Assembly (NCBI RefSeq): GCF_040219635.1
Contig: NZ_JAVJSC010000009.1
Span: 62,001-126,000 of the forward strand
DNA length: 64,000 nucleotides
Origin: Pyruvatibacter sp.
Lineage (GTDB): Bacteria; Pseudomonadota; Alphaproteobacteria; CGMCC-115125
Direction of reading: 5' to 3'
In this document: piece after piece, positions 1 through 8,710 of the stretch
Position numbering within the stretch: position 1 is the stretch's first letter
How the letters are laid out: each line of letters starts with the position of its first letter
The notes under the pieces: model-generated
What the model saw: the letters and a program-made list of their open reading frames with translations, nothing else
What the model was told of the DNA's origin: nothing
Database searches by the model: none
Program-made: the position numbers and the translations under genes

Positions 1-669
1 TTCCCCGATGGCGCGACATTGATCTTGCAGGAGATGATCGAGCATGAGGCAGAGGCCGGCGTGTTTTACATCCGTCTGCCGGGCGAGGACAAAGGCCGCA
101 TCTTCTCGCTGACGCTCAAATACTTTCCCCATGTGATTGGTGATGGCACATCAACCCTGCGGCAACTCATTGAGGTGGACCCGCGCGCGGGGCGTTTGCC
201 GCACATCTATCTGCCACGCCACGCACACCGTCTCTCGATCGTGTTGCCGTATGGCGAACCGTTCAGGCTGGCTTTTGCAGGCAGCCATTCACGCGGCACC
301 ATTTTCCGCGACGGTGCCCGCTTCATCACGCCCGCCATGGAGCAGGCATTTGACGACATAGCCCGCAGCATTCCCGAGTTCTACATCGGCCGCTTCGACC
401 TGCGCTTTGACAGCATTGAAAAACTGCAACGCGGCGAAGGCTTCAAGCTGATCGAAATCAACGGCGCGGGTGGCGAGGCAACCCACATATGGGACCGCAA
501 AACCACGTTGCGCGAAGCCTACGCAACGCTGTTTGAGCAGAACCGCATGTTGTTTGAAATCGGCGCGCGCAACCGCAAGCGCGGCTTTACACCGCCGCCC
601 ATCTGGAACCTGTATGACGCCTGGCGGCGTGAACGCGCGCTGTTTGACCACTACCCTCACACGCAATAG
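1..669 (+). CDS. ATP-grasp domain protein, 3' part (cut by window edge)
   Basis: The reading frame is open from the first base, so the N-terminal part lies outside the window and any start inside it is artificial. What remains looks like the C-terminal half of an ATP-grasp (D-Ala-D-Ala ligase-like) carboxylate-amine ligase. A strand reading GRFDLRF is followed by FKLIEINGAGGEATHIWD, the usual place for the acidic and Asn Mg-ATP ligands near the end of the fold. The substrate cannot be told. The gene converges on a nitroreductase that ends 5 bases further on. The family call is fairly safe; the specific function is unknown. Confidence 0.7.
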   Translation, partial: FPDGATLILQEMIEHEAEAGVFYIRLPGEDKGRIFSLTLKYFPHVIGDGTSTLRQLIEVDPRAGRLPHIYLPRHAHRLSIVLPYGEPFRLAFAGSHSRGTIFRDGARFITPAMEQAFDDIARSIPEFYIGRFDLRFDSIEKLQRGEGFKLIEINGAGGEATHIWDRKTTLREAYATLFEQNRMLFEIGARNRKRGFTPPPIWNLYDAWRRERALFDHYPHTQ

Positions 670-674
670 AGCGT

Positions 675-1259
675 TTAGAGTTCAGGCCGCCAGCGCGATA
701 CGCGGTCTTCCAGTTCAGGCCGCACGCGCTCACGCGGCGGCGTTGCCACCGAGCCAAAATACATGAACCCCGCAACCCGCTCCGTGGCACCCAATCGCAA
801 CGCCTGCGTCACCATCGGGTCATAGGCATACCATTCGGTCAGCCACTGTGCGGCAAACCCCATGGATGTGGCCGCCAACAGCATGTTCTGGCACACAGCG
901 CCCGATGACAGAACCTGCTCCCATTCGGGGATCTTGCTGTCCGGCGTCACAACCGAGATCACCGCCACAACGACAGGTGCCCGGAGAAATCGCTCACGCT
1001 CGAATTGCCGTCGTTCGTCTTCATCAGGCATACCGGATGCCAGATAGGCCGCCTCAAGAACGCCGCCGAACTGCCTGCGGTTCTCACCCTCGAATACAAT
1101 GAACCGCCAGGGCCCCAGCTTGCCATGATCCGGCACGCGCAGGCCTGCGCTCAAAATGTTGTGGAGCTGCACGGCATCAGGCCCGTCCGGCCCCATGTCA
1201 CGGACCACAACAGAGCGACGGGTTTTGAGGAGATGCAAAAACGCGTTGTCGGCAGACAT
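675..1259 (-). CDS. Nitroreductase family protein (YdjA-like)
   Basis: A cytoplasmic FMN-dependent NAD(P)H oxidoreductase of about 194 residues, the size of the single-domain YdjA-like nitroreductases. The N-terminal KTRRSVV segment fits the phosphate-binding RRS motif of FMN. RVPDHGKLGPWRF matches the PDHG..PWRF signature of this subgroup, and the C-terminal RPELEDRVSRW matches its usual tail. The ATG at 1259 is preferred over a TTG one codon upstream because AGGTG precedes it. The physiological substrate is unknown. The gene is convergent with the ATP-grasp gene and appears monocistronic. Confidence 0.88.
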   Translation of the reverse strand: MSADNAFLHLLKTRRSVVVRDMGPDGPDAVQLHNILSAGLRVPDHGKLGPWRFIVFEGENRRQFGGVLEAAYLASGMPDEDERRQFERERFLRAPVVVAVISVVTPDSKIPEWEQVLSSGAVCQNMLLAATSMGFAAQWLTEWYAYDPMVTQALRLGATERVAGFMYFGSVATPPRERVRPELEDRVSRWRPEL

Positions 1260-1338
1260 CAAGACACCTGAAAGAAATCAATTCGCGAACCGGACCAACC
1301 TAGCGGCTGGACACAGGCCCGCAAGTATCTGACGGCAA

Positions 1339-3069
1339 CTATTCCGTAATCGCCTGCCGCAAATCAGCGCGCACCTGCGTGGGGGGTGCGGTCAGCACCG
1401 CCGTAACGTCAGTGTCAGGCGGCGCGTCAACGCCCGAACCATTCACGCCGGAGCGCAACTGCGCCAGCGAGAAATCCATCCGCACATCATATGTGCGTTC
1501 CGTCTGATTGCGCAGCCGCGCTTCCGCTTCATACCACGCACGTTTTTCGGAGCCATCACGACACGACGCCAGTTCCTCCCGCGATGATGCCCCCCAGCGC
1601 CGCTCAACGCAGTGATAGGGGTCAAACGACAGGTCGAAGAGGCGCGCGTGCACATCGTCGAAGCCAAGCGAAATCTCCTGCCCTGCCGAGTTCGTATAGG
1701 CGATGGAACATGCCGCTGCTTCTGCATCATAGACACGAAGCAAATCTGCGCGAATGTCAGTACCATCATACTTCACACGATCACTGCCCGCCTCGACCAG
1801 CCCCACGAACCGCACCACTTCATCACGCAGTTCAACGAAGGACGTCTTCAGCCGCGCATCCCGCGACGGCGTGGAATAGGTCTCCCACTCGCCACTGGTG
1901 CCATAGATGTTTTCAGGCAACCGCGACGGCTGCGGTTTGCTATGAATGCCTGCGGCAATCGCCTCCTCCACCGCATACACGCGGTAAGTCAGGTCATCAC
2001 ACAGGCCACGCATCATGTTGCGGGTTTCCACCAGCGGGTCATACACAAGGCTGCGGCCCGCAACCGCGTTGCGCACCCAGTCATAGTAATCAAGCCGCTG
2101 GCCATCATAGGCAAATGTGCCGCCCTGCCACTGGCGCTTGTTCACTGTGTCATTGCCGAAATACTGCTCAACCGAAAAATCGGCCAGTTCGGCATTGCTT
2201 GTATATTCGTAACGCCCGCCCACAAGGCTGCCGTCCGCCGCGCGAGTGGCCCCAACAAGCTGCACCGGGCGCCAGTTCTTGAAGCCAGCCCCCATGGTCG
2301 GCCGGGCACGCACAAACTTGCGGCCATAGACCCCGCGCGTGATTGAATTGTCCGGGTGCGCATCAATGTAGTGAATGCGCCCGTCGGGATCGACCCGGTA
2401 CACGACAGCCACATGCCCGTTGGGATCATAAATGTTGGTGCCCGGACGGATAGAGCGCGGGTCGATGCTGGTGGAATAGTGGTCAGCCTTCAGGCCGCGT
2501 GTTTCTTCGGGGTCGTAGCGATACATCGCCGTGGACACGAAATTGGACACCCGCCTCAGCATGTCCGGCCCGTCCATGGGCGACTGGCCAGGCCAGTTCA
2601 CAACCACCGTTTTTTCAATGATGCGATTGCCCGATGCCACATAGCGCGCATCTCGCGTATAGCTGTTGGGCGCAACAGCCGACGCAAAGGCAAACGGCAG
2701 CCCGTTCATCCATGCGAAATAGCCCCGCAGCGTGTAGGGCAGATCCGCACAATCCGCATAAAAGTTGACACCGCGCGGGTTGCGCCCGCGATACACATTG
2801 GCCGCGTGCTTGAGGCACTGGTCCGTGGTGCGGCAATCACTTTCGCCGATGGCGGTAATAAAATCCGAATAGGCCTGTTCGTCGGTCGCCGTCCACCGGT
2901 CCCGCAACAAACGCCACGAGCGCGGCGAAGCTGAAGGGGCAACCTGTGCCACCTCCACACCATCAGCTTGTGGCGGCACCGCCGTCGATTGAGCAGATGC
3001 CGGCAACCCCCAAAAGCCCGCCACAACAACACCGGCAAAACCAGCCAGCCTGAAGCCTGAAATCCGCAT
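1339..3069 (-). CDS. Exported protein of unknown family with papain-like Cys/His pattern
   Basis: I do not recognise this 576-residue protein. The ATG at 3069 is chosen because a clean signal peptide follows it (MRISGFRL, a hydrophobic run, then LPASAQ with cleavage near residue 27). The frame opens 13 codons earlier without adding anything plausible. Residues 104-119 contain YADCADLPYTLRGYFA, a Cys (C107) at the start of a helix. Residues 218-238 contain GHVAVVYRV and HYIDAHPD, an arrangement of Cys then His (H219) then Asp/His that resembles NlpC/P60-, CHAP- or transglutaminase-type folds. A periplasmic cysteine peptidase or amidase is therefore a hypothesis. The second half shows no motif I know. 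Confidence 0.75.
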   Translation of the reverse strand: MRISGFRLAGFAGVVVAGFWGLPASAQSTAVPPQADGVEVAQVAPSASPRSWRLLRDRWTATDEQAYSDFITAIGESDCRTTDQCLKHAANVYRGRNPRGVNFYADCADLPYTLRGYFAWMNGLPFAFASAVAPNSYTRDARYVASGNRIIEKTVVVNWPGQSPMDGPDMLRRVSNFVSTAMYRYDPEETRGLKADHYSTSIDPRSIRPGTNIYDPNGHVAVVYRVDPDGRIHYIDAHPDNSITRGVYGRKFVRARPTMGAGFKNWRPVQLVGATRAADGSLVGGRYEYTSNAELADFSVEQYFGNDTVNKRQWQGGTFAYDGQRLDYYDWVRNAVAGRSLVYDPLVETRNMMRGLCDDLTYRVYAVEEAIAAGIHSKPQPSRLPENIYGTSGEWETYSTPSRDARLKTSFVELRDEVVRFVGLVEAGSDRVKYDGTDIRADLLRVYDAEAAACSIAYTNSAGQEISLGFDDVHARLFDLSFDPYHCVERRWGASSREELASCRDGSEKRAWYEAEARLRNQTERTYDVRMDFSLAQLRSGVNGSGVDAPPDTDVTAVLTAPPTQVRADLRQAITE

Positions 3070-3253
3070 GGTTTGATCAGCCCGTATCCAAATGCAGCAC
3101 CCGGACAAACGTTAACGGAAACGGATGCATTTGTCCGGTACAACTTTTTAGCGTGCGCCGCATTCACTCTCCCTTAAGTTGAAGTGAATACGGTCTGCCC
3201 CAGAAAACAAGCATCTTCATACTCTCACCCATCAGATCGCGGCGGATCACACC

Positions 3254-5410
3254 ATGTCATTCTTCAAACTGTCGTCCCTGAAACTGGCGCACAAGCTGCC
3301 TTTGGTCATGATCGGGCTTGCAGTAGCTGCAACCATCATCATGAGCACGCTCGGCTTTTTTGGATCGCGCACCGAAATTGACGCGGTGGTGAAAAAAGAG
3401 CTCAAGGTGGTGGCGCTCAACCGGGCACAAACAATCAAGAGCTACCTTGAAGGCATAAACGAAGAAATTGCGTTGCTCGCCTCAAACGACATGATCGCCG
3501 ACGCGATCGTATCATTTGACGATGCATGGGCTGATCTGGGGACCGGCCAAACACAGGCACTGCAGGCGGCGTACATTGCCGACAACCCCCACCCCCTTGG
3601 CGAAAAGGAAAAACTGGACGCTGCCAGCGGCCCATCGCTCTACAATGACACCCACGCCTATTTTCACCCCTGGTTCCGCAAGCTGCAGCAAACGCGCGGC
3701 TACTATGATGTGTTCCTGTTCAACACAAACGGCGACCTTGTGTATTCCGTATTCAAGGAAAACGACTACGCCACCAACCTGATGACCGGCCAATGGGCGG
3801 CCTCAGGCCTGGGTGACGTATTCCGTGGCGCAAAGACAAAGACGAGCGGGCAGACACATTTTGTGGATTTCGCGCCCTATACTCCTTCCGCCAACGTACC
3901 GGCAAGTTTCATCGGCTCGCCGGTCTATGGCCGCGACGGTCAGCTTTTGGGCGTTGTTGCCTTCCAGATGCCGGTCGCGCGAATTGCCACAATTTTCGGC
4001 GACACGACGGGACTTGGTAATACCGGCGAAACATATCTGGTGGGCAGCGACAATCTGATGCGCACCCAGTCACGTTTCATCGAGGAAGAAACGACGCTGG
4101 CGCGGTCAGTCAACAGCCCGGCAGTTTCAGCAGCGCTGAACGGTGAGCAGGGGATAACCACATCGCAGGGCTTCTCCGGAAACGCCACCTTTGCTGCCTA
4201 CGCGCCACTTGCGTTCAACGGCACCACCTATGCGGTGGTCGCTGAGCAGGAAATAGCCGAAGCAGAGGCAGGTGTTTTCCGGCTGATGTGGGTGTTTGCG
4301 GTTGCAGGACTTGTCGTGTCGCTCGCTTCTGTCGTCATTGGCCTTCTGGTCGCCCGCAGCGTATCGCGGCCCATCACCGCCATGACGCACAGCATGAAAA
4401 AGCTGGCCGACAAAGACTGGGCCACCGACATCCCCGGCCGTAACCGCGCCGATGAAATTGGCGACATGGCGGCAGCCGTCGAGGTTTTCAGGGACAACGG
4501 CCAGGAAGTTGAGCGAATGGAAGCGGCAGATGCCGCCCGCATCGCCCGCGAGGCCGACGAAAAACGCGCCGCCATGAACAAACTGGCCGACGAGTTTGAA
4601 GCCTCCGTTGGTGAGGTGGTTGAAGCCGTTGCCGCAACAGCGCGAGACCTCAAAGACACAGCACAGGGCGTTTCCGCCATCGCGGAGGAAACCACAGCCC
4701 AGTCCGCAACTGTTGCTGCGGCCGCCGAAGAATCGTCCGTAAACGTACAAACGGTATCATCGGCAACCGAAGAAATGTCTGCATCCATTGCGGAAATGCA
4801 GCAGCAGGTGATGCGCTCGCGCGATGTCTCCGAACAGGCCGCGCAAAGCGTGGAAAGTGCCGCTGGTCAGATCACCGGTCTGTCAGCTGCAGCCAACCAG
4901 ATTGGTGACGTGCTGAAAATCATTCAGGACATTGCCGAACAGACGAACCTGCTGGCCCTCAACGCAACCATTGAAGCCGCCCGTGCCGGTGAAGCCGGCA
5001 AGGGCTTTGCCGTAGTGGCCAGCGAAGTGAAAACCCTCGCCACCCAGACCCAGAAGGCCACCGAGCAGATCCGCGAACAGATTGCCGGCGTGCAGACGGA
5101 AAGCCAGACGGCTGTTACTGCCGTCAGCGGTATCCGTGATGTCATCGCGCAGGTAACACAAATCAGCCAGGCGATTGCCATTGCCATTGAAGAACAAACC
5201 GCTGCAACAAACGAGATTGCCAGCAACGCCCAGCAGGCCGCGGCAGGCACCCAGGAAGTATCTTCCAGCGTGCAGGGGGTGAGCGAGGCGTCACAACAGG
5301 CTTCTGCCGCCTCGACGCAGCTTCTGGCATCCTCCAACGCTCTGGCCGAGCAAGGCGACGCCCTGCGCGACCGCATGAGCGCGTTCATCCAACAGGTGCG
5401 CGCCGCGTGA
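3254..5410 (+). CDS. Methyl-accepting chemotaxis protein with dCache-like sensor
   Basis: A transmembrane chemoreceptor of 718 residues. TM1 is near residues 15-37. A periplasmic region of about 300 residues follows, with dCache-type features (HAYFHPWFRKLQQTRGYYDV, then LFNTNGDLVYSVFK). TM2 lies near 337-360, a HAMP domain near 360-410, and a long coiled-coil signalling domain after it. The hairpin tip DIAEQTNLLALNATIEAARA (about 556-575) is the conserved CheA/CheW-binding region. The C terminus has no CheR-tethering pentapeptide. The ligand cannot be inferred. No other chemotaxis or flagellar gene is adjacent, so this is an orphan receptor gene. Confidence 0.95.
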   Translation: MSFFKLSSLKLAHKLPLVMIGLAVAATIIMSTLGFFGSRTEIDAVVKKELKVVALNRAQTIKSYLEGINEEIALLASNDMIADAIVSFDDAWADLGTGQTQALQAAYIADNPHPLGEKEKLDAASGPSLYNDTHAYFHPWFRKLQQTRGYYDVFLFNTNGDLVYSVFKENDYATNLMTGQWAASGLGDVFRGAKTKTSGQTHFVDFAPYTPSANVPASFIGSPVYGRDGQLLGVVAFQMPVARIATIFGDTTGLGNTGETYLVGSDNLMRTQSRFIEEETTLARSVNSPAVSAALNGEQGITTSQGFSGNATFAAYAPLAFNGTTYAVVAEQEIAEAEAGVFRLMWVFAVAGLVVSLASVVIGLLVARSVSRPITAMTHSMKKLADKDWATDIPGRNRADEIGDMAAAVEVFRDNGQEVERMEAADAARIAREADEKRAAMNKLADEFEASVGEVVEAVAATARDLKDTAQGVSAIAEETTAQSATVAAAAEESSVNVQTVSSATEEMSASIAEMQQQVMRSRDVSEQAAQSVESAAGQITGLSAAANQIGDVLKIIQDIAEQTNLLALNATIEAARAGEAGKGFAVVASEVKTLATQTQKATEQIREQIAGVQTESQTAVTAVSGIRDVIAQVTQISQAIAIAIEEQTAATNEIASNAQQAAAGTQEVSSSVQGVSEASQQASAASTQLLASSNALAEQGDALRDRMSAFIQQVRAA

Positions 5411-5495
5411 CGCAAATTGCGGTGCACCGCACATGATCCGGGGGTATGGGCTCCGCAGATACGGATGGTGTTGACGTGACCCAAGCCCAAAAACA

Positions 5496-5523
5496 AAGGG
5501 CGGCGCATCGCTGCGCCGCCCTT
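5496..5523. terminator. Bidirectional rho-independent terminator between mcp and thrS
   Basis: A perfect 12-bp stem (AAGGGCGGCGCA at 5496-5507 and its complement at 5512-5523) encloses a TCGC loop. On the minus strand the stem is followed by TTTGTTTTTGGG, which fits termination of thrS. On the plus strand CATGTTTTTC follows, which could serve the chemoreceptor gene. Confidence 0.85.
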
Positions 5524-5546
5524 CATGTTTTTCGCGCAGGTGCAGC

Positions 5547-7496
5547 CTACTCGGCAGCCACCGCAGCACCGGCAACAGACGCTGCACGCGGCGGACGTGC
5601 CTCCTGAGCCAGCGCCCTGGCAGCTTCTTCAAGCGGCATCACCGTCTGGTCCTTGGAGCCAAGCCGCCTTATGGCAACCGTACGCTCCTCGGCTTCGCGA
5701 TTGCCAACCACCAGCAAGGCAGGAACCTTGGCCAGTGAGTGTTCACGCACCTTGTAGTTGATCTTCTCGTTGCGCAGATCAGTCTCAACTGTCAGGCCAT
5801 GCTGCTTGAGAACCTCGGCAACCTCGCGGCCATATTCGTCCGCATCCGACGTAATGGTTGCCACCACGCATTGCAGCGGCGCCAGCCACAGCGGGAACCG
5901 TCCCGCATGATGCTCGATCAGAATGCCGGTGAACCGTTCAAGTGACCCGAACAGCGCCCGGTGGATCATCACCGGCTCATGCTTGTTACCGTCTTCGCCG
6001 ATATAGAATGCTCCAAGCCGACCGGGCAGATTGAAATCAACCTGCACCGTGCCGCACTGCCAGTCGCGGCCAATGGCATCGCGCAACACGAACTCGATCT
6101 TCGGCCCGTAAAACGCGCCTTCGCCCGGGTTCATCTCATAGTCCAGCCCCGTCGCATCAATCGCGGTTTTAAGCGCTGCCTCCGCCTTGTCCCATATTGC
6201 ATCCGAGCCAACACGCTTTTCAGGCCGGTCAGAGAACTTGAGCAATACGTTCTCAAAACCGAAATCACGGTAGATCGACAAGATGAGATTTGTGACCGTC
6301 ACACATTCGTCCGTAATCTGATCTTCCGTACAGAAAATATGTGCGTCGTCCTGCGTAAAATGCCGTACCCGCATCATGCCGTGCAGCGCGCCTGATGGCT
6401 CATACCGATGCACCTTGCCGAACTCGGCAAACTTCAGTGGCAGTTCGCGGTAGCTCTTGAGGCCATGCTTGAACACCTGCACATGGCCGGGGCAGTTCAT
6501 CGGCTTCAAACAGAACGTGCGGTCATCGGGCGTTACCGACGTGTACATGTTCTCGCCAAACTTTTCCCAGTGGCCTGACTTCTCCCACAGCGACTTGTCC
6601 ATCACATCGGGTGTGTTGATCTCGTGGTAGCCCGCCAGCTCCTGCTGATCGCGCATATAGTCGATGAGCGTCGTAAACAGCCGCCAGCCATGCGGGTGCC
6701 AGAAGATGGAGCCTGGCCCCTCCTCCTGAAAATGAAACAGGTTCATTTCGCGGCCCAGCTTGCGGTGGTCACGTTTTTCAGCTTCCTCCAGCATCTGGAG
6801 GTGATGCTTGAGGTCTTTTTCGTTGGCCCATGCGGTGCCATAAATACGCTGCAACTGCGCATTGTTGCTGTCACCACGCCAATAGGCACCGGCGAGCTTG
6901 GTCAGCTTGAAGGCCTTGCCGACACGTCCCGTGGAGGGCAGATGCGGCCCGCGGCACAGGTCTTTCCACTCACCCTGACGATAGACCGTGATCTCCTCGC
7001 CTTCGGGCAGGTCCGAAATGATTTCGGCTTTGTAGCTTTCGCCAATCGACTTGAAGTGCTCAATCGCCTCATTGCGATCCCACACCTCGCGCGTGATCGG
7101 CTCATCGCGATCAACGATTTCCGCCATGCGCTTTTCAATTTTTTCAAAGTCATCCGTCGAGAACGGTTCCTCGCGGGCAAAATCATAGAAAAAACCGTTG
7201 TCGATGTTCGGCCCGATGGTCACCTGCGTGCCGGGAAACAACTCCTGCACCGCTTCCGCCAGCACATGCGCCGTATCATGGCGGATGACCTCGACGCCTT
7301 CAGGCTCATCGCGCGTGACAAGACGCACCGTTGCGTCATGCTCAATCGGCCGCGTCAGATCCCAAAGCGCGCCGTCCACATCAATAAGGACGACTTTCTT
7401 GGCCAGTGATTTTGAAATGTCTTCCGCAAGACCAAGGCCCGTAATGGCATTGGAGTATTCGCGAATAGATTTATCGGGGAGCGTCAGCTTGACCAT
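5547..7496 (-). CDS. thrS: Threonyl-tRNA synthetase
   Basis: Charges tRNA-Thr in the cytoplasm. About 649 residues in the full bacterial arrangement: an N-terminal TGS domain (MVKLTLPDKSIREY), the editing domain with HDTAHVLAEAVQ, a class II catalytic core (NCPGHVQVFK, GALHGMMRVRHFTQDDAHIF) and a C-terminal anticodon-binding domain. The ATG at 7496 is chosen over an upstream in-frame start because AGGAGGAGAGGG precedes it and it matches the family N terminus. It lies downstream of yidD on the same strand. The C-terminal tail is Ala-rich and slightly longer than usual. No T-box-like leader is visible. Confidence 0.98.
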   Translation of the reverse strand: MVKLTLPDKSIREYSNAITGLGLAEDISKSLAKKVVLIDVDGALWDLTRPIEHDATVRLVTRDEPEGVEVIRHDTAHVLAEAVQELFPGTQVTIGPNIDNGFFYDFAREEPFSTDDFEKIEKRMAEIVDRDEPITREVWDRNEAIEHFKSIGESYKAEIISDLPEGEEITVYRQGEWKDLCRGPHLPSTGRVGKAFKLTKLAGAYWRGDSNNAQLQRIYGTAWANEKDLKHHLQMLEEAEKRDHRKLGREMNLFHFQEEGPGSIFWHPHGWRLFTTLIDYMRDQQELAGYHEINTPDVMDKSLWEKSGHWEKFGENMYTSVTPDDRTFCLKPMNCPGHVQVFKHGLKSYRELPLKFAEFGKVHRYEPSGALHGMMRVRHFTQDDAHIFCTEDQITDECVTVTNLILSIYRDFGFENVLLKFSDRPEKRVGSDAIWDKAEAALKTAIDATGLDYEMNPGEGAFYGPKIEFVLRDAIGRDWQCGTVQVDFNLPGRLGAFYIGEDGNKHEPVMIHRALFGSLERFTGILIEHHAGRFPLWLAPLQCVVATITSDADEYGREVAEVLKQHGLTVETDLRNEKINYKVREHSLAKVPALLVVGNREAEERTVAIRRLGSKDQTVMPLEEAARALAQEARPPRAASVAGAAVAAE

Positions 7497-7582
7497 CCCT
7501 CTCCTCCTCATTCTCTGCACACAATGCAGGTAAGCCCGAGAGCGTTATCAAAAAATGGAGCAACCAGAGCTCCTATGAAGAC

Positions 7583-7891
7583 CTATTTGTCCGGGAATGT
7601 TTCCCGAATGTGAGCGCCGGTCCAGCGCCCGTATTTCCAGGGAGTGAAAACGCTTTGTGCGTCCAAACTCTCCGGCACCGGATCAAGCCCCTGTGTGCCC
7701 CACGGATGGCACCTCAGAATGCGCGATACGGCCAGCCAGCCTCCCCGCCAAACCCCGTGCCGGTTAATCGCCTCCTGCGCATAGTCAGAGCAGGTGGGTA
7801 GATGACGGCAACGCGGGCCCAACAGGGGCGACACGACGTTCCTATAAACCCAGATGACCGATAGGGCCAAATACTTAAACGGATTAGGCAT
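7583..7891 (-). CDS. yidD: Membrane protein insertion efficiency factor YidD
   Basis: A 102-residue peripheral membrane protein thought to help YidC insert membrane proteins. It contains the family core PRCRHLPTCSDYAQEAI with the conserved Cys-rich segment, then RGGWLAVSRILRCHPWG and a C-terminal tail. Unlike the common rpmH-rnpA-yidD setting, here it sits just upstream of thrS and downstream of the copper cassette. A stem-loop and a full CtrA-like box lie 38-53 bases before its ATG. Confidence 0.95.
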   Translation of the reverse strand: MPNPFKYLALSVIWVYRNVVSPLLGPRCRHLPTCSDYAQEAINRHGVWRGGWLAVSRILRCHPWGTQGLDPVPESLDAQSVFTPWKYGRWTGAHIRETFPDK

Positions 7892-7917
7892 CGCCGCTAC
7901 TCACAACGCCCACGCTA

Positions 7918-7954
7918 GGCGGACAGGATTAAGCATGTGTTAACCCTGTCCGCC
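7918..7954. promoter_or_regulatory. Inverted repeat containing a CtrA-like box upstream of yidD
   Basis: GGCGGACAGG (7918-7927) pairs perfectly with CCTGTCCGCC (7945-7954). The loop carries TTAA (7929-7932), a 7-base spacer and TTAAC (7940-7944), which is the TTAA-N7-TTAAC consensus of the cell-cycle regulator CtrA. The hairpin could end copB transcription, but it lacks a T-run on that strand. The box alone has an appreciable chance of arising at random in 64 kb. Confidence 0.4.
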
Positions 7955-7970
7955 GTTCAGGGCAAATGCC

Positions 7971-8003
7971 CAAAACGCGAAGCTAGCCAAAACGCAAAGC
8001 TAG
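7971..8003. repeat. 17-bp tandem duplication across the copB stop codon
   Basis: CAAAACGCGAAGCTAG (7971-7986) and CAAAACGCAAAGCTAG (7988-8003) lie head to tail with a 17-bp period and one mismatch. The second copy contains the copB stop codon (TAG on the minus strand), so the duplication repeats the end of the gene. Confidence 0.85.
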
Positions 8004-8710
8004 TATGCGAAACGGACTCCCGCCACAAAGGACACCGCATCCGGGTCTTCGCCATGTGCGCGGGCAAAATCCGCAGTTTCTCCGAGCTTGGCTTCGTAAT
8101 TGACGCCAACGTAGGGATTGAACCCGCCCGTGACCACATAGTGAAAGCGAAGGCCGGCTTCAATTTTCGCAAACCCCGGCCCCACCTCACGCGCCTGGTT
8201 CTCGCTGGCGCTGATGTCCAGTTCCACAAGGGGTTGCGCGAAGATGCGGCGGGTCAAAAAGATTTCGGTCTCAGCTTCCGTACGAAACGACACGTCCCCA
8301 TCATCTGACAGATAGACATTGCCCTCGAACTCGATCCACTGCTCCAGCAGGCCGCTTACCCCCAGTACCAGGTGCGTGGTCTCCGGGTCCGGCGCCAGAT
8401 CGTGGCGCAGGCCACCCTGGACATCGAAGAAGTCGGAGATCGGTCGCCGGTATAGCAGATGGACTTCCGAACTTTCGAACCCGCCACCGCTGACGCTCCG
8501 CTCCGCCTCAATGCCCAGCACAACCTTGTGGTCGTCATTGCCGATGACAAGGTCTCCCTCGACAAAGCCCACATCATCACCATCCTGAACACGATACTCC
8601 AGCCGCTCCACCGAGACATGGCTAAGGATCATGTTGTCCATTTCTGCCGCTATCGCCGGCAAAGTGGACACAGCGAGCAAACAGCCCGCTGCCGCAAGAC
8701 GCGCCCACAT
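8000..8710 (-). CDS. copB: Copper resistance outer-membrane protein CopB
   Basis: A 236-residue CopB-family protein with an N-terminal signal peptide (cleavage after PAIAA, about residue 22) followed by predicted beta-barrel strands. The family features include EYRVQDGDD, VLGIEAERSVSGGGFESSEVHLLYRRPISDFFDVQGGLRHD (listed here only as landmarks near residues 65-105) and a C-terminal aromatic FAY. It lacks the long Met/His-rich N-terminal extension found in many CopB proteins. Its ATG overlaps the copA stop by one base (TGATG), so the two genes are translationally coupled. Confidence 0.93.
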   Translation of the reverse strand: MWARLAAAGCLLAVSTLPAIAAEMDNMILSHVSVERLEYRVQDGDDVGFVEGDLVIGNDDHKVVLGIEAERSVSGGGFESSEVHLLYRRPISDFFDVQGGLRHDLAPDPETTHLVLGVSGLLEQWIEFEGNVYLSDDGDVSFRTEAETEIFLTRRIFAQPLVELDISASENQAREVGPGFAKIEAGLRFHYVVTGGFNPYVGVNYEAKLGETADFARAHGEDPDAVSFVAGVRFAY

